Positions 8,562-18,204 of a stretch of DNA of 64,000 nt are shown in pieces. Every line of letters begins with the position of its first letter. The first letter of the stretch is position 1. Both the position numbers and the translations under genes were made by a program. Under the pieces are notes generated by a model. That model was not told where the DNA came from. It made no database searches and saw only the letters and a program-made list of their open reading frames with translations. Source of the stretch: Cyanobacteria bacterium RU_5_0 (GTDB lineage: Bacteria; Cyanobacteriota; Cyanobacteriia; Elainellales; Elainellaceae); the NCBI GenBank assembly GCA_012033255.1, contig JAAUSF010000002.1, positions 1 through 64,000 of the forward strand, written 5' to 3'.

Positions 8562-8596
8562 ACTCAAAACTCAAAACTCAAAACTCAAAACTCAAA
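8562..8596. repeat. Heptamer tandem repeat ACTCAAA, five copies
   Basis: Five perfect ACTCAAA units in the gap between the binding-protein gene and the permease gene. The same unit in the same copy number recurs at 9516-9550, so the two arrays may share an origin. Confidence 0.92.
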
Positions 8597-8608
8597 AATA
8601 ACTGAACC

Positions 8609-9463
8609 ATGAGTCAAAGCGTTAATCCTCCTCGATCGATTCAATCCTATATCAAGCCGAAAATGATTCATCCTACCGTTTTCTGGCGATTGGCTGAAGA
8701 CATTCCTAAACCGCTCCAAACAGGATTGATGATTGCGTCGATCGGCATTCCGTTAGGGTTATGGTGGGCAGTAACAGCTTTTGGAAACATAGATCCTAAA
8801 TTTTTGCCTTCACCGGGTCAAGTGATGGAGGCATTCGGGCGCTTATGGGGTACTCGTGAACTTCTGAAAGACACTGTGGCGAGTCTCTGGCGCGTTGGAG
8901 TTGGGTTCTTATTTGCAGCACTGTTCTCTATTCCAGTTGGTGTTTTAATGGGCAGTTTTCCGAGTATTCGAGCTTTGCTAGAACCCATCTTTGGTTTGAT
9001 TCGGTATATGCCTGCTCCAGCATTTATTCCCCTGTTGATCTTGTATCTCGGTATTGGTGAAGAGCCTAAGATCACACTCATCTTCGTTGGGGTTTTCTTC
9101 TTCAACTCATTGATGGTAATGGATACGGTGAAGTTCGTTCCCAAAGACTTAATTGAAGCGACTTATATCCTAGGCGGAAATCGATGGGAAACTCTGACTC
9201 ATGTGATTCTGCCTCATGTGTTGCCTGGAATTATTGATGCTTGCCGAATTAACTTAGCTGCCGCATGGCAATTAGTCATTGTTTCTGAACTGATTGCAGC
9301 AACGGAAGGTTTAGGTCGTCGGATCAGCGTCGCAGGTCGTTTTCTCAGAACGGATGAAATTTTTGTCGGGTTGATTGTCATTGGCGTAATCGGGCTGTTA
9401 TTCGACTTGTTGTTCCAGTATTTTCTGAGAGTCTCGTGCAAATGGGCAAGTCAGAAACGGTAG
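8609..9463 (+). CDS. ABC transporter permease (binding-protein-dependent)
   Basis: A 284-residue inner-membrane permease of the BPD_transp_1 family (SsuC/TauC-like). About six hydrophobic segments are visible, starting with GLMIASIGIPLGLWWAVTAF near 40-60. The EAA loop that contacts the ATPase is around 190-215 (EATYILGGNRWE, then ILPHVLPGI). The ending, AAWQLVIVSELIA to the last helix, is standard for the family. No clear Shine-Dalgarno precedes ATG 8609; the ACTCAAA array ends 12 bases upstream. It forms the channel of the probable guanidine importer with the genes either side. Confidence 0.92.
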   Translation: MSQSVNPPRSIQSYIKPKMIHPTVFWRLAEDIPKPLQTGLMIASIGIPLGLWWAVTAFGNIDPKFLPSPGQVMEAFGRLWGTRELLKDTVASLWRVGVGFLFAALFSIPVGVLMGSFPSIRALLEPIFGLIRYMPAPAFIPLLILYLGIGEEPKITLIFVGVFFFNSLMVMDTVKFVPKDLIEATYILGGNRWETLTHVILPHVLPGIIDACRINLAAAWQLVIVSELIAATEGLGRRISVAGRFLRTDEIFVGLIVIGVIGLLFDLLFQYFLRVSCKWASQKR

Positions 9464-9515
9464 TTCTGAAATAGTTCTCAATGTTGAGTGTCAGGTTTTG
9501 AATTAGTCTGACTTA

Positions 9516-9550
9516 ACTCAAAACTCAAAACTCAAAACTCAAAACTCAAA
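9516..9550. repeat. Heptamer tandem repeat ACTCAAA, five copies
   Basis: Five perfect ACTCAAA units between the permease and ATPase genes, the same unit and number as at 8562-8596. Repeated arrays this close could recombine and delete the permease gene. Confidence 0.92.
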
Positions 9551-9572
9551 ATTCATCAGTGAGGTTTCTCCC

Positions 9573-10349
9573 ATGTTTTTGCAAGTCAATAACTTAAACA
9601 AGGATTTTGAGACGCAGAAAGGAACGTTAGTTGTTCTCAAAGACATCAACATGACGATCGAGCAAAGTGAATTCATCTGCGCGGTGGGTGCATCGGGTTC
9701 AGGCAAGTCTACCCTGTTGCGACAGATTGCTGGATTAGATACTCCCACGAGTGGAGAAGTCAAGGTGGATGGCAAGCGAGTTACGGGACCAGGCCCCGAT
9801 CGCGGCATGGTATTCCAGCACTACACGCTTTACCCGTGGATGAGCGTCCAGGACAACACAGAATTCGGACTCAAACTGCAAGGTGTTCCTAAGAAAATTC
9901 GACGAGAGCAAGCTAGCTACTATTTGAGTGTGGTTGGATTGGCTAAATTTGCTCAATCGTTGCCAAAAGAGCTATCGGGTGGAATGAAGCAACGAGCAGC
10001 GATCGCACGGGCACTCGCCTCTGAGCCGAAAGTGTTGTTGATGGATGAACCGTTCGGGGCGCTAGATATTCACACTAAAGAATCGATGCATGAATTCATG
10101 CTTGACCTCTGGCAACGCACAGGCATTACCGTCTTCATGATCACGCATGACGTTGAAGAAGCGGTCTTTCTCTCAAATCGGATCTTTGCATTAGGGGCGC
10201 GTCCGGGCACAGTGAGAAAAGTAATGACCATCAATCTCCCCAATCGCACTCATACCGTCAAACGCAACTCTGTCTTTCATGATTACCGCGATGAACTGAT
10301 GGATTTGCTGCGGAAACATGGACAGGAAGCGATCGCGGCTGTCGCTTAG
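9573..10349 (+). CDS. ABC transporter ATP-binding protein
   Basis: A 258-residue cytoplasmic ATPase with Walker A GASGSGKST (39-47), Q-loop VFQHYTLYPW (Q82), signature LSGGMKQR (134-141), Walker B LLMDEP (155-160), D-loop GALD and H-loop ITHD. It belongs to the SsuB/TauB/nitrate class that partners NMT1-like binding proteins. GAGG precedes ATG 9573. It completes the importer encoded from 7483. The stop at 10347-10349 is followed at once by tenA-like sequence. Confidence 0.95.
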   Translation: MFLQVNNLNKDFETQKGTLVVLKDINMTIEQSEFICAVGASGSGKSTLLRQIAGLDTPTSGEVKVDGKRVTGPGPDRGMVFQHYTLYPWMSVQDNTEFGLKLQGVPKKIRREQASYYLSVVGLAKFAQSLPKELSGGMKQRAAIARALASEPKVLLMDEPFGALDIHTKESMHEFMLDLWQRTGITVFMITHDVEEAVFLSNRIFALGARPGTVRKVMTINLPNRTHTVKRNSVFHDYRDELMDLLRKHGQEAIAAVA

Positions 10350-10731
10350 TTTTTCCCGAAATTATGCCATACAGTGGGGCGTGAATCTGCAATCTGTTGA
10401 ACCAGGAGTTGCCACTCGACGCTATACCGATTTCTTGCTGGCAACAGCCTGGAGTCAGGAGGTAGGGATCACAACGGCAGCCATGTTGCCTTGCATGAAG
10501 CTGTATGCTTTCTTGGGGCAGAAACTTGCACAAGCAGGAATCCCAGATCACCACTATGGCGATTGGATTCGTACCTACGGTAGCGATGAGTTTAAACCGT
10601 TAGTAGTGCAGTTGATGCAATTGGCAAATCAGTATGCCCTATTAACCCCAGAGGTGGGATCGACCTACCGCTATGCCATGCAGTGTGAACTAGACTTCTT
10701 CCAGGCGGCTTGGGACATTGGAGTTAGCTAG
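10350..10731 (+). pseudogene. 5'-truncated tenA-like gene (C-terminal half only)
   Basis: The reading frame after the ATPase stop encodes the C-terminal part of a TenA/THI-4 family protein: NYAIQWGVNLQSVEP, ATRRYTDFLLATAWSQE, AAMLPCMKLYAFLGQKLA, YGDWIRTYGSDEF and a final YAMQCELDFFQAAWD. TenA proteins are about 210-230 residues; roughly the first 85-90, with the HPF...F..Y..QD part, are missing. The homologous stretch begins within a few codons of the ATPase stop, as though a deletion joined the two. The frame is open into the ATPase gene (an ATG at 10318, and GTG at 10381), so a 117-137-residue product could be made. TenA hydrolyses aminopyrimidines in thiamine salvage and is often linked to NMT1-like transporters, so it may be a relic of an older transporter neighbour. 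Confidence 0.75.
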
Positions 10732-11155
10732 GGCGGCTTTGTGGTTGATTGCAGACATAGCGGAGAACAGTCTCAGCACTGCTTCCTTGCATCGGTTGAG
10801 ACAGTTCACCGTTGTCGTCATAGTTTTCCCGACGGATCACTTGCCGATCGCGATCGAAAACCACCAATCGCCTTAGCCGAACCACGCCAGAATCACAGTC
10901 TACTGACTGATAGAGCATGACTCCATGAACAGGTTGCTCAATCTCAAAGTCCAAGAAGGCGTTGTTAGGCTGTTCAAAATAGCGGTATTCCCAGTATTGA
11001 ATGATGTTATCTTGGCGTTCAATGGAGTTTTGATCGATAAGGAAGCGATCGCCCACCCCATTCACCACTACTTCAATCCATTCTTCCGCCGCAACCACCA
11101 CAGAACCATAAAACAAAACACAACTAAAAATGACCAAATTTAAGAGTCGTTTCAT
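10724..11155 (-). CDS. Exported protein resembling surface-adhesin E
   Basis: A 143-residue protein from ATG 11155; an upstream ATG at 11173 would add MSETIV. MKRLLNLVIFSCVLFYGSVVVAA is a signal peptide. The mature part (WIEVVVNGVGDRFLIDQNSI, YWEYRYFEQP, then two Cys, and RLVVFDRDRQVIRRENYDD) resembles the adhesin-E-like domain found in many small exported bacterial proteins. Function is unknown beyond a periplasmic or surface location. Its 3' end overlaps the tenA relic by eight bases, tail to tail. It follows the TPR protein gene at 11186, 30 bases away on the same strand, and the two probably form an operon. Confidence 0.7.
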   Translation of the reverse strand: MKRLLNLVIFSCVLFYGSVVVAAEEWIEVVVNGVGDRFLIDQNSIERQDNIIQYWEYRYFEQPNNAFLDFEIEQPVHGVMLYQSVDCDSGVVRLRRLVVFDRDRQVIRRENYDDNGELSQPMQGSSAETVLRYVCNQPQSRPS

Positions 11156-11185
11156 CACTATTGTTTCACTCATGAAGAGAGCCGT

Positions 11186-11863
11186 TTATGGTTGAGTCAG
11201 ATAGCCTTCTACGTTTTGAATCGCTTGCTGTGCATAAATGTCACCAGGACGTTCATCGAGTGCCCGTTTAAAGTAGAGCAATGCCGTCTCATAATCTCGT
11301 TGCTCTGTAGCGGTGTAGCCCGCTTCCATGTAGCGATCGTAAACCGAAGGTTGCGGCTCAGAGGGAGCGATCGATTCAGCTTGAGGTTGGGAAGGAGCAG
11401 TCGTTGAGTTAAGCTGCTGCTGATATAGGCTAAATACTTGCTGCGTATAGGATGCCGTATCGCCACTATCATAGCGAGTTGGATCACCCGTCATCCACCA
11501 TGCCGCAGAACGACGCACAGCAACCGCCTCATCACTTCCACTATTGCGATATTCTTCGCGCAACACATCTTGCATGACACAGGTAATAATGTCCCGTGCG
11601 ATGCCTGGATCAGCGTCAAACTCGGAAGGTGAGATCATCCTACCAATACAAGACTCAGACCAACGCGGAATATTATTTGGCAAAACTTGCCAATCGCTAT
11701 ACAAACCATCCTCTGCGCTGCCTGTTTGAGGAGCCGCTTGCCGCAATGCTTCTACAAGCACATCCACTTGGCGATCGGAGATTTGCGCGTAGGCCGGTAA
11801 AATTCCTAATCCAATAATGACTCCGGAGCCAACAACTAGCACCCTGTTAAGTAGTAACTGCAT
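11186..11863 (-). CDS. Exported protein with C-terminal TPR-like repeat
   Basis: A 225-residue protein with an N-terminal signal peptide (hydrophobic LVVGSGVIIGLGILPAYA, cleavage likely after AYA). The middle is unrecognised and has two Cys (SCIG, TCVM) that could form a disulfide. A Pro/Gln/Ser-rich linker leads to a TPR-like pair near the end: YMEAGYTATEQRDYETALLY, then FKRALDERPGDIYAQQAIQN. It is likely a periplasmic scaffold. It is first of a two-gene unit with the adhesin-E-like gene, transcribed away from tRNA-Val. No function is assigned. Confidence 0.7.
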   Translation of the reverse strand: MQLLLNRVLVVGSGVIIGLGILPAYAQISDRQVDVLVEALRQAAPQTGSAEDGLYSDWQVLPNNIPRWSESCIGRMISPSEFDADPGIARDIITCVMQDVLREEYRNSGSDEAVAVRRSAAWWMTGDPTRYDSGDTASYTQQVFSLYQQQLNSTTAPSQPQAESIAPSEPQPSVYDRYMEAGYTATEQRDYETALLYFKRALDERPGDIYAQQAIQNVEGYLTQP

Positions 11864-12013
11864 AGATGAAAATCTATAAATCTAGGTAACTGATTACATC
11901 CGACAGCAGTTTAATATATTAGATTCGGCTTAAATGAAAAAGCCTCCCAGGTCAGAAATCTGTTTGCAAAGTCATTATGCCAATTATGCCAATAAAAAAC
12001 GGGGTTCAGACCA

Positions 12014-12087
<74 letters not shown>

Positions 12088-12146
12088 GCACGATTTCTTA
12101 CGATATCACAACTCTTAGCTAAACGGCAAACAACGATCGTGTTTTA

Positions 12147-15100
12147 CTACGAACCTGGCATCTCCTCGATCGCCCCCAAGGCTTGCAGAGAGAGCCGTTG
12201 AGCATCCGTTAAACCCGTCACGCCTGTAATATTCATCTTTTCATAAAGGCGATCGGCTCTTAAAGTTTTCAAGCAGTCTCCTGTCGTCATATCCCAAATT
12301 TTCAGCATTTCATCACGCCCACCACTAACCAAGTGCTGAGCATCCGTCTTGCTGCCTGCTGAAATCGGTTTGAAGGCAAGACCAGAAATTCCGTCCGTGT
12401 GACCATGCAGCGTCAGCGTACATCTTCCTGTTTCTACATGCCAAACTTTTACCATGCCGTCGCTGCTGCCGCTGACCAACCATTGACCGTCAGGGCTAAA
12501 TCTCACACAAAAAATCTGCCCTGTATGACCTGCTAAAGTAGCTAAGCAAGCTCCTGTCGATCGATCCCACAGCTTGATGGTGTGGTCATAACTGCCAGTG
12601 GCAAAGCAGGTTCCTTTTGGACTGAATGCGGTGTAATGCACCTGGCTGAGGTGCCCCTCGCAGGTATGAAGGCATTCTCCGGTTTGCAGATCCCATAAAA
12701 CCACCATCGCATCTTCGCCACCACACACTAAATAGCGATCGTCCGGGCTGATGGCCAGCGACCAAATCCCGGCTTTTTTTGGCTGTAAAGTTTGAGCTAT
12801 TGTTTTTGCCAAGCAGTCGTAGATCAGAATTGTATTCTGCTGGTGATATCCAACAGCCAGGTATCGCCCGGATGAGGTGAACGCCACACAACTCACCATC
12901 TGAACGGGTAAAGGTAAAATCACAGACTGGATCACAGACTGCTTTGTGTCCAAATCCCACAGCTTCACCGTGCAGTCAAAACAGCCGCTTGCCAGCGTTT
13001 TGCCATCGGGACTGAAGGCTAAAGCCCAAACCCAATTGTCATGGTTGCCGATCGCCACCGATGTTTCTGTGATCACATTCCAGAGGCGAATTTGTCCGGT
13101 TGCATCACCTGCGGCGATCGTCTGTCCATCTACACTCCAGTCCACTGATGCGATCGCACAGTGATGTCCTTTGAGCGTCCGAGTACATTGCCCGGTTGGG
13201 GCATGCCAAATCCTCAGCGTTGAATTAAGCTCACTGATAGCGATTGTTGTTCCATCCCGGCTCCAATCCACAGAGAAAACACCCGCCATATGTCCGGGCA
13301 ACACTTTTAGGCATTGCCCAGTATGGACATCCCAAATCTGAACCGACTCATTCGCTCCACCGCTCAGCAGGCGATCGCCTTGCGGGTTGAAGCGCAGTGA
13401 GAAGATGGGATAGTGACATTGAATTGAGGGGGTGAGGCGTTGCCCAGTCGCCAGATCCCACAGTTGTAATTGGCAATCTGAACCACCGCTCGCGAGCATG
13501 CCGTGCGGGCTGATGGCAAGCGCCTTAATCAAGGCAGGTTGCTCTGGCAGCGTACACAGACACTCACCCGTCAATCCATCCCAGATTTTGATGGTGCGAT
13601 CGTCACTCCCACTGGCGAAGATCTGCCGACCGTCGAGGATTGCAGAGGCAACGACCTTAACTTGTCCAGTATGCTCCTTCAAGGTTTGAACGCATTGTCT
13701 CGTTTCAATCTGCCAGATTTTGAGGGTATAATCGTCGCTACCGCTAGCAAGCCATTGCCCATCTTGGCTAAAGGCTAGCGACCACACGACATCAGTATGT
13801 CCTAGCAGCACCTGCAAACAATCGCCGGTCTGCGTATCCCAAAGGCGAACCGTTTGATCCAAACTGCCACTAGCGAGCAGCTTTCCATCAGGACTGAAGA
13901 CAACCGACCAAATCCATCCCACATGTCCAGATAGACTGAATAACTTTTGTCCAGTCGCCATCTGCCATAGACAAACCGTTCCATTGCTGTCGCCCGTCGC
14001 CAGCAGCGCACTATCGGGGCTGATTGCGATCGTCGCGACTCCAAAAGTTTCTGCAAACACCGATCGACTTAAATCTGCACCTGCAAAGTTTACACGATGT
14101 AGCGCCACATCTTGAAGATCGGCTTGCCAGATGTAGCAGTCAGAAAAATCGTAGCCGCTCAGATCAACGGGCATTTGTCGCAGCAGGTTCAAAACATTGC
14201 CTGCGGTGTAGCCGAGTTGATGCCGCGAATCAGTCAGCAATTCCTGCAATCGCTGTTCTAGCCAGGATTTGCCATTGCTGAGCAGCCGATCGATGAGCGG
14301 CGTTAAAATCAGCCGCACCTGAGTTGCCCGAATATAGTCTGCCGATTGCGCTCTGATCAGGGCATAGCGATTAAAGAATGGCACAGATGTAGCAGACGTA
14401 CCAATGTCTTGCTCAACTTGCTGAACCAGCCGCTCAGTTACATATTCCATCACAACAGGCTGTTGGGTATAGCTGCCCGATTTGGTTTCAATTAGCGATC
14501 GTCGTCTCAGAGATCCCAGGGTTTCTAATACATTCTGTTTAGCATCTGCCGAAACCAGATCACTCTGAAGTTCGCTCAGCGAAACAAACTCCCGGTTGAT
14601 CGCCAGCCAGTACATCACCTCCTGTTCTAAGTCTGATAGGCGATCGAACTGCCGCGCCAACAAATCGCGAATATCATCAAACATCAGCGCGTTTTTCTGC
14701 TGCTGCACGTACTCTAAAAACGTAGAAATACTGCCGTCAAACAGATCTTCGATCGCAGCTGCCACAATTTTCAGCGCCAATGGATTGCCCGCATAGTGCT
14801 GTACCAACGTCTGCCAGTCAGAGTGGGACGCATCAAACCCCCTGCGCTGTTGCATTACCGCTTGCCCATCATGGGCATTCAACCCAGACAGCAGAAGCGA
14901 TCGCACGGGAGACTGATTGCCTTCAGCCAGGGCAATTTCTTTCGGCTTTTCCCGGCTGGTGATCAGCAAGCAACTTTGGTGGCACAATTCCCCGACCTGT
15001 CGCAACAATTCGCCATAGCCTTCATACCCCTGGCGATATTGCCCGGACCACGCCCCCCCCTGCAACACGGTTTCTAGGTTATCCAAAATCACCAAACAAC

Positions 15101-15992
15101 GGGATTGCCGCAGATAATGTAGCAGTCGAGTCAGCCGACCATTCACATCAGGGGGCAGGGTGGCGGTCGTTTCCTGCTGATTTGAGAGAAATTGAATGAG
15201 ATCCGTGAGCAGGCTCTCAACCGATGGAGCGTTGCGGAGCGATCGCCAGATGCTGTGGGTGAAAGGATGGGGGAAGGATGGGAGAATGGGAGGATAGGGG
15301 GATTGCTCTTTCACTTCTCCACTTTTCCCCCCTTCTACCCCTCCACTTTTCCCCCCCTCTCCCCCTCCACCCTTCGCTAGCTGTTGCGCCACCTTTATCG
15401 CTAGAGAACTTTTGCCGATACCGCCCATGCCCAGTACAGCAACAAGCCGACAGCTATCCCGCACGACCCACTGCTCTAGTTCGGTTAATTCTTCAATTCG
15501 CCCATAGAATTGGGAGACATCCATCGCTTCGCCCCAATCTTGTTGAGGCTGAAACAGTGCTTTTTCTAGGGTGGCGATCGTAACGGCATTGACCTGAAAC
15601 GTTGACTCATTGGCTGCTTCTAATAGTGCTGTTTCTTGTGGCTCAGCTTCTAACGGTTCAGTATCAGGAGCAAGGTCAGTCGGACGGGCCGGTAAGGGAT
15701 CGATGGGTTTCGTCACAAATTGAGGCAAGAATTGAGGCAAGGTGCGAGCATAGCGTTCGACAGCAGCTTGTAGATTGCCCTTTGTCACCTCTTGCTGCAT
15801 GGCTTCAGAGAGCAACTTCCAGAGCTTAAAGCCAACGTATTTCAGATAGGTTTCGTCGTAATGGGTTTCGGCGGTCATTTTGGCGTAGCTGCGGTTTTGC
15901 CAGGATTGCCGAAACACAAATTCTTGCACGTTATTCAAACCCTTAGAACCTAATACGCTGTCAATGATGCTCAGGGCTTCTTCAATGTCCAT
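12147..15992 (-). CDS. NB-ARC STAND NTPase with N-terminal HTH and 14 WD40 repeats (paralogue)
   Basis: A 1281-residue paralogue of the protein at 527-4159 with the same architecture. The VMAP-type helical N-terminus ([19 protein letters not shown]) is followed by a longer acidic/proline linker (85-150). The shared motif [14 protein letters not shown] comes next (152-165), then NB-ARC with P-loop GMGGIGKS (188-195), Walker B LVILD and [10 protein letters not shown]. The 14 WD40 units, several divergent, run to about 1240. The tail has RLYEKM and [15 protein letters not shown]. Residues about 207-246, just after the P-loop helix, are a Gly/Lys/Ser then Pro/His-rich insertion absent from the paralogue and encoded by repeat-like DNA. 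It is transcribed alone, divergent from the RTX gene at 16375. The ligand and output are unknown. Confidence 0.9.
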   Translation of the reverse strand: MDIEEALSIIDSVLGSKGLNNVQEFVFRQSWQNRSYAKMTAETHYDETYLKYVGFKLWKLLSEAMQQEVTKGNLQAAVERYARTLPQFLPQFVTKPIDPLPARPTDLAPDTEPLEAEPQETALLEAANESTFQVNAVTIATLEKALFQPQQDWGEAMDVSQFYGRIEELTELEQWVVRDSCRLVAVLGMGGIGKSSLAIKVAQQLAKGGGGEGGKSGGVEGGKSGEVKEQSPYPPILPSFPHPFTHSIWRSLRNAPSVESLLTDLIQFLSNQQETTATLPPDVNGRLTRLLHYLRQSRCLVILDNLETVLQGGAWSGQYRQGYEGYGELLRQVGELCHQSCLLITSREKPKEIALAEGNQSPVRSLLLSGLNAHDGQAVMQQRRGFDASHSDWQTLVQHYAGNPLALKIVAAAIEDLFDGSISTFLEYVQQQKNALMFDDIRDLLARQFDRLSDLEQEVMYWLAINREFVSLSELQSDLVSADAKQNVLETLGSLRRRSLIETKSGSYTQQPVVMEYVTERLVQQVEQDIGTSATSVPFFNRYALIRAQSADYIRATQVRLILTPLIDRLLSNGKSWLEQRLQELLTDSRHQLGYTAGNVLNLLRQMPVDLSGYDFSDCYIWQADLQDVALHRVNFAGADLSRSVFAETFGVATIAISPDSALLATGDSNGTVCLWQMATGQKLFSLSGHVGWIWSVVFSPDGKLLASGSLDQTVRLWDTQTGDCLQVLLGHTDVVWSLAFSQDGQWLASGSDDYTLKIWQIETRQCVQTLKEHTGQVKVVASAILDGRQIFASGSDDRTIKIWDGLTGECLCTLPEQPALIKALAISPHGMLASGGSDCQLQLWDLATGQRLTPSIQCHYPIFSLRFNPQGDRLLSGGANESVQIWDVHTGQCLKVLPGHMAGVFSVDWSRDGTTIAISELNSTLRIWHAPTGQCTRTLKGHHCAIASVDWSVDGQTIAAGDATGQIRLWNVITETSVAIGNHDNWVWALAFSPDGKTLASGCFDCTVKLWDLDTKQSVIQSVILPLPVQMVSCVAFTSSGRYLAVGYHQQNTILIYDCLAKTIAQTLQPKKAGIWSLAISPDDRYLVCGGEDAMVVLWDLQTGECLHTCEGHLSQVHYTAFSPKGTCFATGSYDHTIKLWDRSTGACLATLAGHTGQIFCVRFSPDGQWLVSGSSDGMVKVWHVETGRCTLTLHGHTDGISGLAFKPISAGSKTDAQHLVSGGRDEMLKIWDMTTGDCLKTLRADRLYEKMNITGVTGLTDAQRLSLQALGAIEEMPGS
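15255..15374. repeat. In-frame low-complexity insertion in the NB-ARC domain
   Basis: About 120 bases within the 12147-15992 gene: GGGAAGGATGG-like units followed by a TTTCCCCCC/TCCACT-rich run. The sequence looks like the intergenic arrays at 42078-42126 and 47858-47910, not like coding DNA. It is a multiple of three without stops, so the frame is kept, and it adds about 40 residues compared with the paralogue. Confidence 0.65.
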
Positions 15993-16374
15993 ATCGACGC
16001 AACTATCAAAAGGATGAGTTCACCCGACTTTATCAGACTTTTTCTGACTTACCGAACCTTCAACGCTAAAAAGTTAGCAAAAACACCTGTCTTTCACTAA
16101 CTTTTTCTAATTAGCAGCGCCTTGCCAATTTCATATCGTAGAAACATGAGGTCAGAGAAACAGTGAAAGCTATGAAGAATAGGCAATTCAATGCCATTCT
16201 TCCTCGCGTCCGGCAGATACCCAGCCATTGATTTTAGCCATTGATCATCGGTGATTTGTAGCAAGCCATCGCGGTGGTGGCGATCGTGCTGGGCTGACTA
16301 TCACTGTTTCATGTCCTCGATCCCTAAATTCAACTTATCAACAACTCACAAATCCAACAACAGGAGAAGCAATC
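15993..16374. promoter_or_regulatory. Divergent intergenic region with inverted repeats
   Basis: 382 bases between the second NB-ARC gene (minus) and the first RTX gene (plus). Two dyads lie close to the NB-ARC start: TCAGACTTTTTCTGA (16034-16048), and AAAAAGTTAG (16068-16077) with its exact complement CTAACTTTTT (16097-16106). A nested GCTAA/TTAGC is at 16065-16078. They could be operator sites for the NB-ARC promoter; the role is inference. The RTX side has AGGAGAAG just before ATG 16375. Confidence 0.4.
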
Positions 16375-18204
16375 ATGGTTCGGTTTACTCATAAAGGCGA
16401 TGACGGTGCCAACAGACTTGAGTTTAATCTTTTCGCTCAAGACATCTTCGGCTTTGGTGGCAACGATACACTGTCGGGCGGTAATGGTGACGATGCGATT
16501 TTTGGCGGCGATGACAACGACATCATTTCTGGCGGCAACGATAACGATACCCTGGAAGGGGAAAACGGCAACGATTCAATGCAAGGGGGCGACGGCAACG
16601 ATTCAATGCGCGGCGGACAGGGCACCGATACCCTAGGCGGTGGAGACGGCAACGACAAACTTTATGGCGATGCGGGCAACGACACCCTCAATGGCGGCAA
16701 CGGCAACGATTTGCTGAAAGGAGGAATCGGCAACGATCTGCTGCAAGGTGACAATGGCAACGACAAACTTTATGGGGAAGTGGGCACCGATACCCTCAGA
16801 GGGGGGATCGGCAATGACTCGTTGGAAGGCGGCACTGGACTGGATACGCTGGAGGGTAGTGTCGGCACTGATACGCTGAGAGGTGGCGATCAAAATGACA
16901 ACCTGAATGGGGGTTCCGGGCAAGACAGCCTATTTGGCGATGCCGGAAATGACATCTTGAATGGTGGAGTACCCACTGGAAGCGATCTGGCAACGGATTC
17001 CCTGGATGTAATGGTGGGCGGTGCAGGTGATGATATCTACACAGTCGATAATTTCAACGAAACCGTTACCGAACTCGCGAACGAAGGCACCGATTTGGTT
17101 CGCATCGCCAACAACTTTAGCTCTAACACGCTCTATACAATGAGCGCCAATGTCGAAAATCTGGAGGTAGTAGCTTTTCAAAACTTGAGTGAGGTTAGAG
17201 TGTCTGGCAATGAACTCAACAACGTGATCACAGGTTCTACCAGTAAGGACAGTTTGTCTGGTGGTTTAGGCAACGATACCCTGACTGGTAACGATAACGA
17301 CGATCAACTGTTTGGTGAGGGTGGTAGTGATGTCTTGGATGCCGGTCAGGGTAATGACCGTCTGATTGGTGGAAATGATAACAGCAGCGATACGCTGAAA
17401 GGAGGAATCGGCAACGATACTCTCAGCGGTGGGGGGGGTGCTGATTTACTCGAAGGCGGCAACGGCAATGATACTTATCAGTTTGTCGAAAGCAGTGACA
17501 CCATTGTAGACACTGATGGGATTGACTTGATTACCAGCAGCAGTGATTTCTCCCTTGCCAACCTGGACACGATCGAGAATCTAGATCTTCTGAGTGTCGG
17601 AAACGCTACGGGCAACGCGCTTAACAATATTATTACTGGCTCTGCGGCAACCAATATCCTCAAAGGTGAAGCAGGCGATGACACCTTAATTGCTAGAGAA
17701 ACGAACGATCAGCTATTGGGTGATGATGGCAACGATATCCTGGTGGGCGGTAGCAATGGCACTGTCAAAACCGGGGGATCTGGTAATGATTTGTATCTCG
17801 TCGAGTTTCAACCTGCTAACTCTACCAATCCTCTCCTGGCTTTGGGTAATCAAACCATCAACATGGATGCCGGACAAGACACGCTGATCTACAAGGATGT
17901 GAGTCTTGACTTCCAAGATGCGGGGCCTAACGTCATACCCGTCATGACCGTAAACCAGTTTAATATCGGCGCAGGTGGTGATTTCCTCTCCTTCCAGGCT
18001 GGTAATCCTGCTTCGCCCTTAACGCTGGATGTCGTCACCGCAGGCAACAACACCGAGTTCCGGGTGAGCGATGGCATCTCCGCCAACACGGGCTTTGGGA
18101 CAGGACGACTGTTAGTAACGTTAGTGGGAAGCACTGGATTTAATCTTGGCAACATCGGCACAAACATTGCTGCCGGAAACCAGGCAACGTTCATTTTCAG
18201 TTAA
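16375..18204 (+). CDS. RTX calcium-binding repeat protein
   Basis: A 609-residue protein made largely of hemolysin-type nonapeptides (GGxGxDxL/I), such as GGNGNDLLKGGIGNDLLQG. There is a dense block at about 25-205, a non-repeat segment with TVDNFNETVTELANEGTDLV, a second block at 285-375, a third short one, and a repeat-poor C-terminus (480-609). The repeats fold as a calcium-loaded parallel beta-roll. RTX proteins leave the cell by type I secretion using a C-terminal signal; no signal peptide is present here, which fits. No protease, lipase or toxin domain is visible, so it is probably a structural surface or S-layer-like protein. No type I secretion genes lie in this window. AGGAGAAG precedes the ATG. 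Confidence 0.88.
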   Translation: MVRFTHKGDDGANRLEFNLFAQDIFGFGGNDTLSGGNGDDAIFGGDDNDIISGGNDNDTLEGENGNDSMQGGDGNDSMRGGQGTDTLGGGDGNDKLYGDAGNDTLNGGNGNDLLKGGIGNDLLQGDNGNDKLYGEVGTDTLRGGIGNDSLEGGTGLDTLEGSVGTDTLRGGDQNDNLNGGSGQDSLFGDAGNDILNGGVPTGSDLATDSLDVMVGGAGDDIYTVDNFNETVTELANEGTDLVRIANNFSSNTLYTMSANVENLEVVAFQNLSEVRVSGNELNNVITGSTSKDSLSGGLGNDTLTGNDNDDQLFGEGGSDVLDAGQGNDRLIGGNDNSSDTLKGGIGNDTLSGGGGADLLEGGNGNDTYQFVESSDTIVDTDGIDLITSSSDFSLANLDTIENLDLLSVGNATGNALNNIITGSAATNILKGEAGDDTLIARETNDQLLGDDGNDILVGGSNGTVKTGGSGNDLYLVEFQPANSTNPLLALGNQTINMDAGQDTLIYKDVSLDFQDAGPNVIPVMTVNQFNIGAGGDFLSFQAGNPASPLTLDVVTAGNNTEFRVSDGISANTGFGTGRLLVTLVGSTGFNLGNIGTNIAAGNQATFIFS

